Under the pieces are notes generated by a model. It was not told the origin of the DNA. It made no database searches and worked only from the letters and a program-made list of their open reading frames with translations. Below are positions 1 to 10,115 of a DNA stretch of 64,000 bases, one piece after another; position 1 is the first letter of the stretch; every line of letters starts with the position of its first letter. The DNA is from Branchiostoma floridae (taxonomy: Eukaryota > Chordata > Leptocardii > Amphioxiformes > Branchiostomatidae). The translations under genes were made by a program, and so were the position numbers. Location: assembly GCF_000003815.2 (NCBI RefSeq), contig NC_049987.1, forward strand, positions 21,400,187 through 21,464,186. The letters run 5' to 3'.

Positions 1-140
1 TGTCAAGTGAATACACATTACATCTGTCCAAGAGCTTTCCAAAATAATAACGCCATACTGATTCGATAAAATGGCTGACAATGTCTGGGCATCCCAAAAC
101 AAATGTGAGCATGAAAAACAACATCACAAGCTATCACAAC

Positions 141-186
141 ACAACTCTAACCCTAACTCTAACCTTAACTCTAACCCTAACCCTAC
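141..186. repeat. Degenerate telomere-like (CCCTAA)n tract
   Basis: Short run of CTAACC-type units (CTAACCCTAACTCTAACCTT and similar) ending at an assembly gap. It resembles the metazoan telomere repeat TTAGGG read on the other strand, but units are degenerate, so it is probably interstitial. A longer tract of the same kind lies at 22398-22678. Confidence 0.7.
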
Positions 187-286
187 NNNNNNNNNNNNNN
201 NNNNNNNNNNNNNNNNNNNNNNNNNNNNNNNNNNNNNNNNNNNNNNNNNNNNNNNNNNNNNNNNNNNNNNNNNNNNNNNNNNNNNN
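187..286. other. Assembly gap (100 N)
   Basis: Unresolved bases. The gap directly follows the telomere-like tract, so the tract may be longer than shown. Confidence 1.
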
Positions 287-302
287 TTCTTCCCATCTTC
301 TC

Positions 303-710
303 CCAAAGGGACACAAACTGGATATCCAGAATACGGACTTCCGGTGCCGTCAGCCATGGTGGTTGACAGGACCGTATTAATATATATATATAAAGTGATT
401 CTTTACGCTCAGGTTTCCATATTTGATGCTCGCGACACGGCTAGGGCTACGTATGTGCTATAATGACAGATGCTTACTTCGTAATTTGAGTGATCGATAT
501 CCGCTGTTCTAGATCTTCACGCAACCGTTGAACCTAGAATTCTGACGATTATTTGAGGGTTAAACCGGCCGCTGGACTCCCTAAAATGATTTGGCTTGTG
601 CAAACTGTGTTGATTTAGTGTAAGTTTATGCGATCCAACATTTTGACGTGATTGACGGCACCGGAAGTCCACATTCTGGACATCCAGTTTGTGTCCTTTT
701 TCGGAAAGGG
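303..710. repeat. Foldback repeat with about 52-bp arms
   Basis: The segment near 303-355 reappears inverted near 648-705 with few mismatches; shared cores are GGACTTCCGGTGCCGTCA and its complement. This is a small non-autonomous foldback element. No coding capacity is visible. Confidence 0.6.
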
Positions 711-740
711 ACACGAACCCGATACACCATCGCACGAATT

Positions 741-2020
741 CAGTTTTCAGGGTCTGGCTCAGTTGGACTGTGTAGGCCCTGAAAACAATCTGGCATCCAG
801 GCTAGTTTCATGTTCAAGTATACCGAAACCATTGTATGTTTCTATGTTTTATAAAGTATAGAGAAATGTTATTGTCTTTGGTTCCTACATCAAAAAGACG
901 CTCTGAAAATTGACCTGTTTTTTTTTCGGGCAAACCCGTTGCTCCTCAAATTTACTAAATGACTTTGGACATTAATTTAGAAGGACATTAATTTAGCGTT
1001 CACAGTCACTTTGCAATGCACGGAATATCTACACTCTTGTAACTGGCAAACATTGTATGAAAAGGCATATGTTTAAACACTATGTAGGTCTAGATCTAAG
1101 TAAGGTCTTTCGGTCGCACCGTAGGGCGTTGTTTACACCCATGCAACCTACACCTACTGCCTTCGCGCCCTACCTCTTCCCGGCCCCGCGTCTGCCTCCG
1201 AGGTGCCTCCGCGATGCCTCCGAGATGTTTCGTTACGGGCTTTCGCACAGACAGTCTGAGAACTTACGTATCCCTCCATCATCATTCACTAACAGTTTCC
1301 GCCTCACTGACGTGAATTTAGAATAATCTCATTCCAAAGGCCCTTTCAAGGACTGTGACGCACTACTTATTACCCGAATTTCTATCGAGGATAAATACTG
1401 TATGCACAGTGTTCGGTGTGTCACGAACATAATCTATTCAGGACACGTACGGCTGGGTTAGGCTTAGGTCACATTTCCAAAGCGGAGCCCTGCCGGGATG
1501 TAAGAAACGAAAAATTAAAATATATATTACACAAATCATGCCCATGAATCTTATTTTGACATTTTGTGTATTTTGATGTATTTTATATCATTCTTTTGGC
1601 TCCCAAAAGCTGCCCGGCTGGGCCCGCTTTGGAAATTCCATGACACACATTCCATTTTCATGCACAATGTTAGAAACGTTAGCTTAGACTATGTAATGAA
1701 AATACAAGTATTATCTCTGGCAAATAGCTTTATTTTGTTCTAGTCGGCAGGCCTTAGCAAGCCCACACGCACATTATGCAAATTATTAACACGGAGGTTC
1801 GGTACCGGTGAGACAGTTTAGAAATAGGGGCATTTTAGGAACACTAGAAGTTTCCTAAAAACAAACTAGTCAACAATCATAGGACGTAAGGAAGATGTGA
1901 TTTCATGATCATGTTAAAAACAGTACAACAACAGTACCTGCAGTGTTGTTTCCGAGTCCTCACGATCACGAAAAATCAAACCTGTAAGTCAGTTTACTTC
2001 CGAACGATAAGTTGATGAAA
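741..2020. other. Non-coding stretch, nothing recognised
   Basis: No ORF with recognisable protein content, no RNA gene and no clear transposon ends were found. A short ORF at 1057-1326 has low-complexity Pro/Arg content and no splice context, and is treated as chance. Confidence 0.5.
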
Positions 2021-3600
2021 GAGAGCCAGCCTCCTCTAGCAAATTGTACGATCCTCTTTATATCGACCCTGGTGGTTCGACCGCTAACGCGTAGCAAGCT
2101 TTGTTTGACCGGATGACCTCACAGACATGTGTTGAATTCGTCGTGAGTGCAATTTTGAATGAGGTCAACGGCGACAGAGACGCGTACGATTAACGTCATC
2201 TGAGGCAATGATTTAAGAAAAGAAAGCCAGCCTCCTTTGATAAATTATATTACCTCCTCTACGAACAGCTGCGTTTTGAGTAAGTCCCAAAGCCACACTG
2301 GCTCCTTTGAGCTCTGAAGGGCACGACCCGCCGTACGTGCAAATACATGCTGTCTACGTGCCAAAACGTGGGCAATCTTTTGGGATCCGTAAGTGATAAT
2401 TATAAGTACCGCCTCCGTACGAACTCGTACGGAAACCGACGGATATTGGAGCACGCAGACACACAGTAGAACGTGGAAAGAGGAAAGTGTGCATCTCATT
2501 TTTGTACCGTGTGAACAGCTGATGTTATGACATATTGGTGGAAAATCAAATCACCATCTGACTAAAGTTGGCCGCATCCCTTCTTCTTTCTGAGTTTCCC
2601 AACTTCCTCCCACCACACCGCTCTGAGGCACATAGTCGAACCTCAATAATGCTGACAACCTTTAAGACAGTTTAAATGCCAAACATCAACACGCTACCAT
2701 ATGCCGTCGACCTCTTAAACGCACATTACACAATTAAGTGTCACATTTTAATGATTACTAATCAGATGGACATCCTCTGTGTCATTAAATAAATACACCA
2801 CTACTTTCCCATAACATTTATGACCATTACTCTCAAATACAACCGACTATAAACATACATACCATCCACAAAAAAAGCAATAAATATTTCATGGAGGTAT
2901 GAGGTCCCCGAACTCTAGTTAATTGTCTTTCGTGACATCTTGATCGATCTTTGCTCTTGGAAATCAAGTTGGCATATGCATTTCATGACATTATATATTT
3001 TCCGATATAGTTTTTGCAATCTATGGCACATGCCATCTCATTTCTTTATCTGCTTTGCACGATTTACAGTATGTCAAAACGTCTTATTTTTTGGAAACTG
3101 ACGTAAATTGATGCGCCTGGTAATAATTCCATCGGCAGCTTTCCGGTATCTCTACGGTGCTGAGAGTGTAGCCCACCCGCCCAGTTGATGAAGTCCGCAG
3201 TCCGGGGAATTTTTACGGGGTTGGATGAGATTACATCGCTCCCGATGCTCTGGCGGTGAAAACTCGAAAGGCAAGCTAAAAAGACAGACTGGCAGGCTGC
3301 CTCATCCTGTCGGTCGTTGACCTCTCTTTAAGTTAATGCACATCAAAGACCGACAAACAAAGCTAATGCTACACAGCTAGCGGTCGAAGCCACAGGGATA
3401 TATGTAAAGCTAAGGGCACAACCCGCCCTACGAGCAATTTGTTTTTTTTGGGAGGCCACGTATTTCTGAAAACGTTCAGGCTGTACAGGGCAGGCGCGTC
3501 GCCCGTACTCGCTAGTACGGAGGGCGAATCCGCAGCCCGATGGCACACAAAGTTTTGCCTGCACGTTCTACTGTGTGTCTGCGTGCTCCAATATCCGTAA
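2020..3600. repeat. Cluster of diverged short repeats
   Basis: Near 2030 and 2220 the same phrase (AGCCAGCCTCCTYT) occurs twice in direct orientation. Near 2321 and 3413 a GGGCACRACCCGCC phrase recurs, also direct. In contrast 2440-2474 matches 3563-3597 perfectly in inverted orientation. The block is a mosaic of short repeats, probably overlapping non-autonomous elements. No genes are visible. Confidence 0.5.
2893..2927 (+). repeat. Dispersed repeat end (GGAGGTATGAGGTC type), copy 1
   Basis: A phrase of the type TCATGGAGGTATGAGGTC followed by CGAACTCTAGTT occurs here and in diverged form near 9316-9350, 25690-25715 and 26460-26490. Each copy sits next to AT-rich sequence. It probably marks one end of a non-autonomous element family. 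Confidence 0.45.
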
Positions 3601-3628
3601 TGTCCCCTGAGGCGTCGGAGAACTGCCT

Positions 3629-3728
3629 NNNNNNNNNNNNNNNNNNNNNNNNNNNNNNNNNNNNNNNNNNNNNNNNNNNNNNNNNNNNNNNNNNNNNNNN
3701 NNNNNNNNNNNNNNNNNNNNNNNNNNNN
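3629..3728. other. Assembly gap (100 N)
   Basis: Unresolved bases just upstream of duplication block A. The left border of the duplication may be hidden here. Confidence 1.
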
Positions 3729-4012
3729 TTGTTCGCGTATGCACACTCCCGGCAAACATGACAAGTCACGATATTCAAGTTCTACATCCATGAAGGCCGC
3801 CCCATAATTATAAGTTTTGCATACATGAAACGCATTGTCACGTTTTCTCGCAAAACGCTCCTTACCTCAGGTTACCATGGCCGGGGCGCATGGTTCTAGT
3901 TTGATCGGTGGAGACAGCGACCCCGACCGCCCAGCTTTCAGGGCACCATCGGTGATCGGCAAATACACAAGCCCGCCCCATTAGCTGCCGCTCCCTCGAC
4001 GAAATATGCTAA

Positions 4013-5091
4013 AGCCCCGGTCACAAAGCGCGTACGATTCCTTGCGATGGACTATTCCGCATATCGTACGATGAGCGCAGTACATCGCAACAAAATCGTA
4101 AGCATCGCAAGCCATCGCAAGCCATCGCAACGCATCGGATGGTGTTCAAAATTTTTCCAGCGTCGCACGATTTTTCACTTGTGTCTCTTCTGTATAGCCG
4201 TCTGACCGCTTTTGTGCTTCTTTAACCAACAAACATGTGGACGTAGCTGTTAAATACCTTCCTATAATATCTTTAACTGTAAAAATAAATTAAAAAAGAC
4301 CATGACAACAATATTACAAGCAAAAGTTCAAATCAAGCGTGAGTACTGGTATGGTTATCTCGGCCTGCTTGCCGGCTCTACGTGTCAGGCTCTTTCGAAG
4401 ATCGTATCATGATATGCTATCAACAAAAAGATGCCATCATACAAAAATCAAATGATAAGCATTATATCATATATATTTCCGACTCATAGAGCCTGCCTTT
4501 ATGTTCGAGTTGTCCCCATGGTTATTACGATTATGGTAAACTGACCCAAGAGTGCCAAGACCGACGAGACCTGAGATTTGATCTAATTATAAACTCACGT
4601 GCATGAAGCGATCAAACTATTGTCTGCATCACCTGTGCGTGACGCGCTGTTCTCTGGTTGCGACTGTGGCAGTTGCGACTGATATATTTCCCCTTTTCGT
4701 CAATATCGACAATATCAGGTAAAACTGAAACCATCACAACATACTAAAAAATCATAAATCTATAACCTCATCAGTAGACAAAAATTGCCGTAATGAACTC
4801 TGCTATGGGGGCAAATAAAACCTTACGACGATAGCGAAATTTTGAACATGTTCAAAATCCATTTCAGCTCTATTTTTCGCCATACGACGCTCCCCGATTT
4901 ACTATGATTCACTGCGATTGACACAGGCACGCTCTTATGACCTCATCGTACGATCCACTACGCGCTTTGTGACCACGGCTTTATATACTTAAACCATTGC
5001 TTCCGATTTTCTTCCGACTTACGTCGCACTGCGATTATCCTGCGCATCGGAAGGAATCGCAAGGAATCGTACGCGCTTTGTGACCGGGGCT
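4013..5091. mobile_element. Non-autonomous PIF/Harbinger-like DNA transposon
   Basis: Perfect 35-bp terminal inverted repeats start AGCCCCGGTCACAAAGCGCG and end at 5091. A 3-bp TAA is duplicated at 4010-4012 and 5092-5094, the TWA-type target site of PIF/Harbinger elements. Inside are many TCGCAA/TCGTACG subrepeats and no transposase ORF. The paralogous block at about 22927 lacks the element and shows a near-empty site, so insertion followed the duplication. Confidence 0.8.
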
Positions 5092-6448
5092 TAAGGCTAC
5101 ATTGATACCAACGTACATAGAAAAGAAAGTCTCACCGGTTCACTCACTCCTCGGTTTGGCGAACAGCGGTAGCGGCACTTCTGTCCTGGTTGGCGGAGAA
5201 TTTTGTCAATCTTGCCGGTCGTAACTAACGGGACCCCGCGCACCCGCGGGTGGCCCGGCACAACCGTGTACTCGTCAGTTGTGCGTCCACATCGAGCCTG
5301 ACCAACTTCTTCCCAACACTGCGATGTGACAGTCAACCGAACGTACAGATAATCCAGACCAGAGCTACAAGTAAGCGCCACGGACAGCACCAGTTGCCTG
5401 ACACTCACAACGAACAGCTGTTGCAGGTAGCGGGCACTTCTGTCCCGGTCGGCGGAGAACTTCGGCTTGCCGGCCGAAACAGGAGCCCGACCGGCTCGGC
5501 ACTACCGGCCCATCGCGACGTGACAGTCCAAAAGTTACAAATAATCCAATCCAGAGTTGTATAAACAGAGCGTCATCTGTCTACACGGAAAACACCAGTT
5601 GCATTGGGCTACTCTTTTGTTAATCACACGATATTTTGAAACAGAATCTAGCACATGGGCGCACGGTTTCGCTTCAGCACAACGTGGGTTCCACACCCCA
5701 AATCTTGATCCGCCCAGCAACTACAGGCGATTTCGTGTTGAATGATTTTATACTGTAGCAGGGAGGCGTTCCTCTTCTAACATGATCATCAGGTATCATC
5801 AGGTATGATCGATCTTTCCACGCTCACGCTGATTGGCAGGTAAACCTCATTACTGTAACTGGCCCATCCCTCCCCAGACACCGCGAATGGTATCCGGCAA
5901 GGGAGAACTCGAATCTTGATCAAGACGGAATGTTAAGGGTCACTATGTTAAAAAGTGTTGCAGACCACTACCAAACTCCATTATCCGCCTTAAATCGCGA
6001 GAAATACGACGAGTGGAACTAGAAATGGGCCTATTACAATTATTGGGTAATATAAACAATAAACAATGTTAAAATAGGCGAAATAGGAGTTTCGCGCCAA
6101 AATTCCTCTGAACATTTTGGCGCGAAGGTCTAGTATGCCGATCTGTAGGGGTTTTACTACAATCTGACTGGCAAAGCTTCTTTTTCATAGGACGGTACAA
6201 ATAAGGTTACTAAACAATGCACAGAATAAGGGACCGATATATGAATATTTTATTTGAACCAGGAGGGAATGTAACATTTCAACAGCAGTTATCCCTGTAT
6301 GTCCAGAATCCTGTAATCCTCTATCATACCCCTCGAGCCTCACTCGGTCTCGTTGAAGCTCGTGGTGTCAGACCGGCCTGTTGTCTGGCTTCGTGTCAAC
6401 ACACCATGATGTCAAGAATGTTTCTCAGCTATCAGGAGGTGGAGCATG

Positions 6449-6478
6449 TGACGTCACATGATGACACGGGGAATCCCC
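6449..6478. promoter_or_regulatory. CRE plus kappaB-like palindrome upstream of A20-like gene 1
   Basis: TGACGTCA (6449-6456), a perfect CRE/ATF site, lies 11 bp before GGGGAATCCCC (6468-6478), which fits the NF-kappaB consensus GGGRNWYYCC on both strands. Human TNFAIP3 is a known NF-kappaB target that limits NF-kappaB signalling, so a site here fits a feedback loop. Function is inferred from sequence and position only. Confidence 0.5.
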
Positions 6479-6999
6479 GGTCACATACAGGACCCAGGAC
6501 CTGACAACATGAAAAAGAAATAGTGCGGTAAAACACTAACGTTACAGAGATTGTAAATTAAAAGCCAGCAAATCAGGAAGTGTTCTGTTTGGTGGTCCTT
6601 AAACTTAGATTGTATCCAACAAGAATAACACCAACAGATGAGCTGTATAAACGTTACAACTTCCGTGAGAAGCGAGCTCGCGGAGTGCTACAATCTTGCT
6701 GGTAGTGATTCACTTATTCAGGCTGCCCAACCATACCTTCCTAGTACGTCCCATGTCGTTGGGGACAAGGTAGACCTCGGAAACAAGTGGCTATGGGCCC
6801 AGGAGCAATGAACTAGCAAAGGAGCCAACTCTACTCCACTCATAAATTTACTTCGCCTGGAGACACAGTGTGGCCTGGAGATACGTCACTTTCTAACGGG
6901 CCCGTCAAGGTTCATTTGCATATATTTGTGAACTCCGCTCTGCGATCGCCGTTTCAACGTTCATTTCCCAGCAGCACTGAGGACTGCAGGAGTGACGAC

Positions 7000-7359
7000 C
7001 AACGTTTCAGCTGTTACAGCCTATAACTAAGTAACTTGGCATGGGATTCATCTGCGTGGCCCCGTACCTGCTGTTATAAACAACTGTTCGATCGCTGCTG
7101 TGGAGCGTTGGGGGACAAGGAGCCGGCCGGCGGGGGCCAGCATCGTTACGCCTTGTCCCCCGTCCACCATGCCTCGACCGGATCAGCAACACGGAAACTC
7201 CAGGAAGTGGGACAGAAAAATCATAAATTTCATGCATGCCTGCAATGATCTTACAACATCGCGTTAGTAGGTAACACCCCAGTTTCAACCTACGTTGATA
7301 CACAAGAAGGTGACACTCACTGACATCCCTGGCGGGACCTCAGATCACCTCAAGACAAG
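7000..7359 (+). other. Probable non-coding first exon of A20-like gene 1 (start uncertain)
   Basis: Sequence up to CAAGACAAG followed by GTTAGT is conserved with the duplicated block (which ends at 24867 with the same AAG/GTTAG border). Conservation of the donor-like junction suggests a transcribed 5' exon. The left edge is approximate and no conserved reading frame is visible. Confidence 0.35.
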
Positions 7360-7378
7360 GTTAGTTGTATCTCAGGTA

Positions 7379-8084
7379 CTCTAACGTACGTCACTACTTC
7401 TTGTCGAAACGCCCTTTATTTTTCTTGCTTAACGCACACTGCCCAGCTGGAGTGATATTCATACTCCTGCCCAACCCAAGAACTGAGTTCTTGTCCTTGC
7501 TGTACTTGACACCTGTTATGCAGAACATCTGTGTGTCGTTTGTGCTGGGTTGTGGGGTAACTTGACTTCTTCTTGGCAGCTTGAAGCCTCTTAGCAGTTC
7601 AGTCCCTGGTTACTATTGACTACTAGGACTACTACTAGTATCAAAACGTGGCTTATAAAACGTCCAACCACTTCGATGTTGTATAGCTGTGTTGAGTTGT
7701 ACATGATCATGTAACGCTATGTGTGAAATAAATTAGACCAATCTCTAACGTTATATCTACCAGAAAATCTTTTGTGTCATATTTATGCTCTACCCGTCTT
7801 TATATGGAAACCTGACATGGTTGAATTTATGTATTATACTATAGATCAGGTTCTCCAATCCAATGACTCTTGGAGTCACCAGATATGACCTGTAAACGTA
7901 GTTTAATGTTGCAGTTTAGTTCGGAACAGGAGTCCCATGACCCCATTCCTTTGCCAAATGGTTTCACCCTTTATGACAGATCAGTGATGTATTATATGTG
8001 TTTCTCCTTAATCATACAAATATGGTCCTCATTAAATGTATGTATGTATTGTCCTTATTTGCATAAACTGTATTAGTTTATCCA
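7379..8084. other. Intronic or 5'-flanking stretch, nothing recognised
   Basis: AT-rich sequence without convincing exons or element ends. Confidence 0.4.
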
Positions 8085-8700
8085 ACCTCCTTGGGGTGCC
8101 TAAGCATTTGCATGAACCTTATGGAATTTGTACGAATCTTATGTGATACGCATGAATCACTATGCGACAACGTATGAATTTTCTGAAAACGGTGATACGG
8201 ATCACTATGACATTATTGTGACACGCATGAATCTTTTGTGATTCGCACAAACGGTAAACCTTTATGCACACTGACCAACCGCTGCTGGGGTCACGTGAAA
8301 GACAGAGCGGGATATTCAAGATGGCAGCCTTGATCTTCGGCAAAGGGAAAATACAATGTGATGAACTGAAATGGGCAAAAGAGTAGCTCACAGGTTTTTT
8401 TATAAAAATACGTCTACGTGACAGTATAAGTCAATTCCATTCCTTGAAATAAAAATATCACGGGTAGAAACACTCAGAAACATACCTTCGCCCAACATAG
8501 TGAATAAACTTTGAAACTATAGTGGTCGGCCGGTTGGCATAAGATTTGTGCGTATCACATAAGAGTTGTGCGTGTCACATAGTGATCATACTTATCACAT
8601 AAAGGCCATAGGTTTTCCATAGTGATTAGTGCATATCAATAAGATTTGTACAAATTTTATAAGGTTCGTGCAAATACTTAGTTATCATCCTCCACCCAAA
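8085..8700. repeat. Foldback element of about 0.6 kb
   Basis: Arms at about 8095-8250 and 8535-8690 are inverted copies at very roughly three-quarters identity, built from short phrases such as CTTATGTGATACGCA and GTGACACGCA. No ORF of interest lies between them. It is probably an old non-autonomous element. Confidence 0.55.
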
Positions 8701-9480
8701 TAACAGCTGACTGTATAATAGTAGCTGATCATTTATGCAAATGATTTCCTCATTTGCATAATATGCATTCAACAATATTCATCTTCATGTAACTTCCAAA
8801 TGCCACAAGTATGACACTCCTATAATTTACCACTATGGAATTATAGCATTTGCTAATCAATTATGCAAATTTAGTCTTAATCAATGTTTATCAATTTCTG
8901 TTGGTTACATATGTCACAGGTTCAAATACTAGTAATCCAATCATGGAATGGAGCAGGTTTGAAAAATTTGCTTGTTAATTATGCAAGTTTGATTCCTATT
9001 TGCATAATTACTAATTGCATCTGATTATGACAAGCATCACGTATGCTATCTACATGCCACATACCATGTGGATCTGTCAACCCTTTTTTGAATCATTTTG
9101 CGTAAAGGAGATGATCAACTAATATGATTTATGCACATGAGAACCTTACAGTACTTGCATAATAAATGACAAATACACATGAAATACCACAGTCTCATCT
9201 CCAGGTTGACATCTTACAAAGGTGATTGTCACCTGTTATGTCAATCCTTCCACAAATGTGGTAAAGCTGAATAAAATAAAAATAAAATAAATACCAGTTG
9301 TAAAAGTTAAAATCATTTGGCGAAGGTATGAGGTTGTGGAACTCTAGTTTGCATACTAAGTACTTAATGTTATAAGCAACACTTACTGAATAATCTAAAA
9401 CTTTCTGCTGTTGATAAAGTGACATACTAGTAAATGTAAAACAATACTGTATGTAAACTAATATTTGCATATTAGTCATA
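8700..9480. repeat. AT-rich dispersed repeat with ATTTGCAT phrases
   Basis: TTATGCAAAT and ATTTGCATAA recur several times, and the stretch ends with a copy of the dispersed GGTATGAGGT...GAACTCTAGTT phrase at about 9316-9350. Similar combinations are at 26250-26495. It is likely one family of non-autonomous elements. Confidence 0.4.
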
Positions 9481-9749
9481 ACTTAAGCATGCTTTCCTTT
9501 GAATATTTATTTTCAACTTGACAAGTACACTCACATTTCTGCATGTCTATGGTTTGTACATTAACATGTAGCATGTGTGAAACTGTTTTGTCTTTCTTCT
9601 CTACCATATCTTTGAGATGAATAAGCTGATAGTTGCTAAATTGCTAAATGATAAACTGTAAGTGTACAATCAGACACACGTGCTGTGTACACTTACATTG
9701 TACACTTACAATTATGATGTACACATTGTATACACACTTACACTTACAA

Positions 9750-9776
9750 TGCGTGTGTGTGTGTGTGTGTGTGTGT
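9750..9776. repeat. (GT)n microsatellite
   Basis: Uninterrupted GT dinucleotides preceded by several TACACTTACA phrases, lying in the presumed 5' intron of A20-like gene 1. Confidence 0.9.
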
Positions 9777-10025
9777 TATATTCACTTGCGATTACCTTGC
9801 AAGCTACATGTACCGGTAGCTCCATGGAGGCAAGCTGTTGGCCAGATTTGAAGGACTACTGCAAGCCTTTCCTGTAGTGGAGAATACCTGGTGCACAGTA
9901 CACTGAGGTTGTAAACAAGATCATTTATCAAGTCTGGAGTAGTACTAGTAGCTGCTGGTGATTACTGTAAACAGAGATTCTAGTAATCTGCATTACTTTT
10001 CTGTAAACTTATCCTTTCTTTGCAG

Positions 10026-10070
10026 ATGGACTACAAACAGCACCTGTCTTCCACAGCCTGCTACGTGTAG
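10026..10070 (+). other. Short upstream ORF in the A20-like gene 1 leader
   Basis: The exon carrying the main start appears to begin after TTTGCAG at 10025, and its first bases are ATG. This opens a 14-codon ORF ending at TAG 10068-10070, 45 bp before the main ATG. If transcribed it would be a small uORF. Confidence 0.35.
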
Positions 10071-10115
10071 TCCCCTCCAGTTTAGTCATTCGAAAACATC
10101 ATTCAAGGGAACAAA

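Larger units (their letters stand above)
3768..7378 (+). repeat. Segmental duplication block A (5' region of A20-like gene 1)
   Basis: Long stretches match 22679-24872 in the same order: the 3768-4008 segment, 5095-5700, the TTTCGCGCCAAAATTC region near 6095, the TATGTCCAGAATCC region near 6300, and the CCCCAGTTTCAAC...GGCGGGACCT region ending near 7359. The two blocks lie upstream of the two A20-like genes at similar distances, so one duplication probably carried promoter, first exon and gene. The main difference is a 1.08-kb transposon at 4013-5091, present only here. Confidence 0.8.

Noticed and set aside
1057-1326. 89-codon ORF with Pro/Arg-rich sequence
   Set aside because: No splice context, conserved motif or paralogous copy; probably chance in a locally GC-rich patch.
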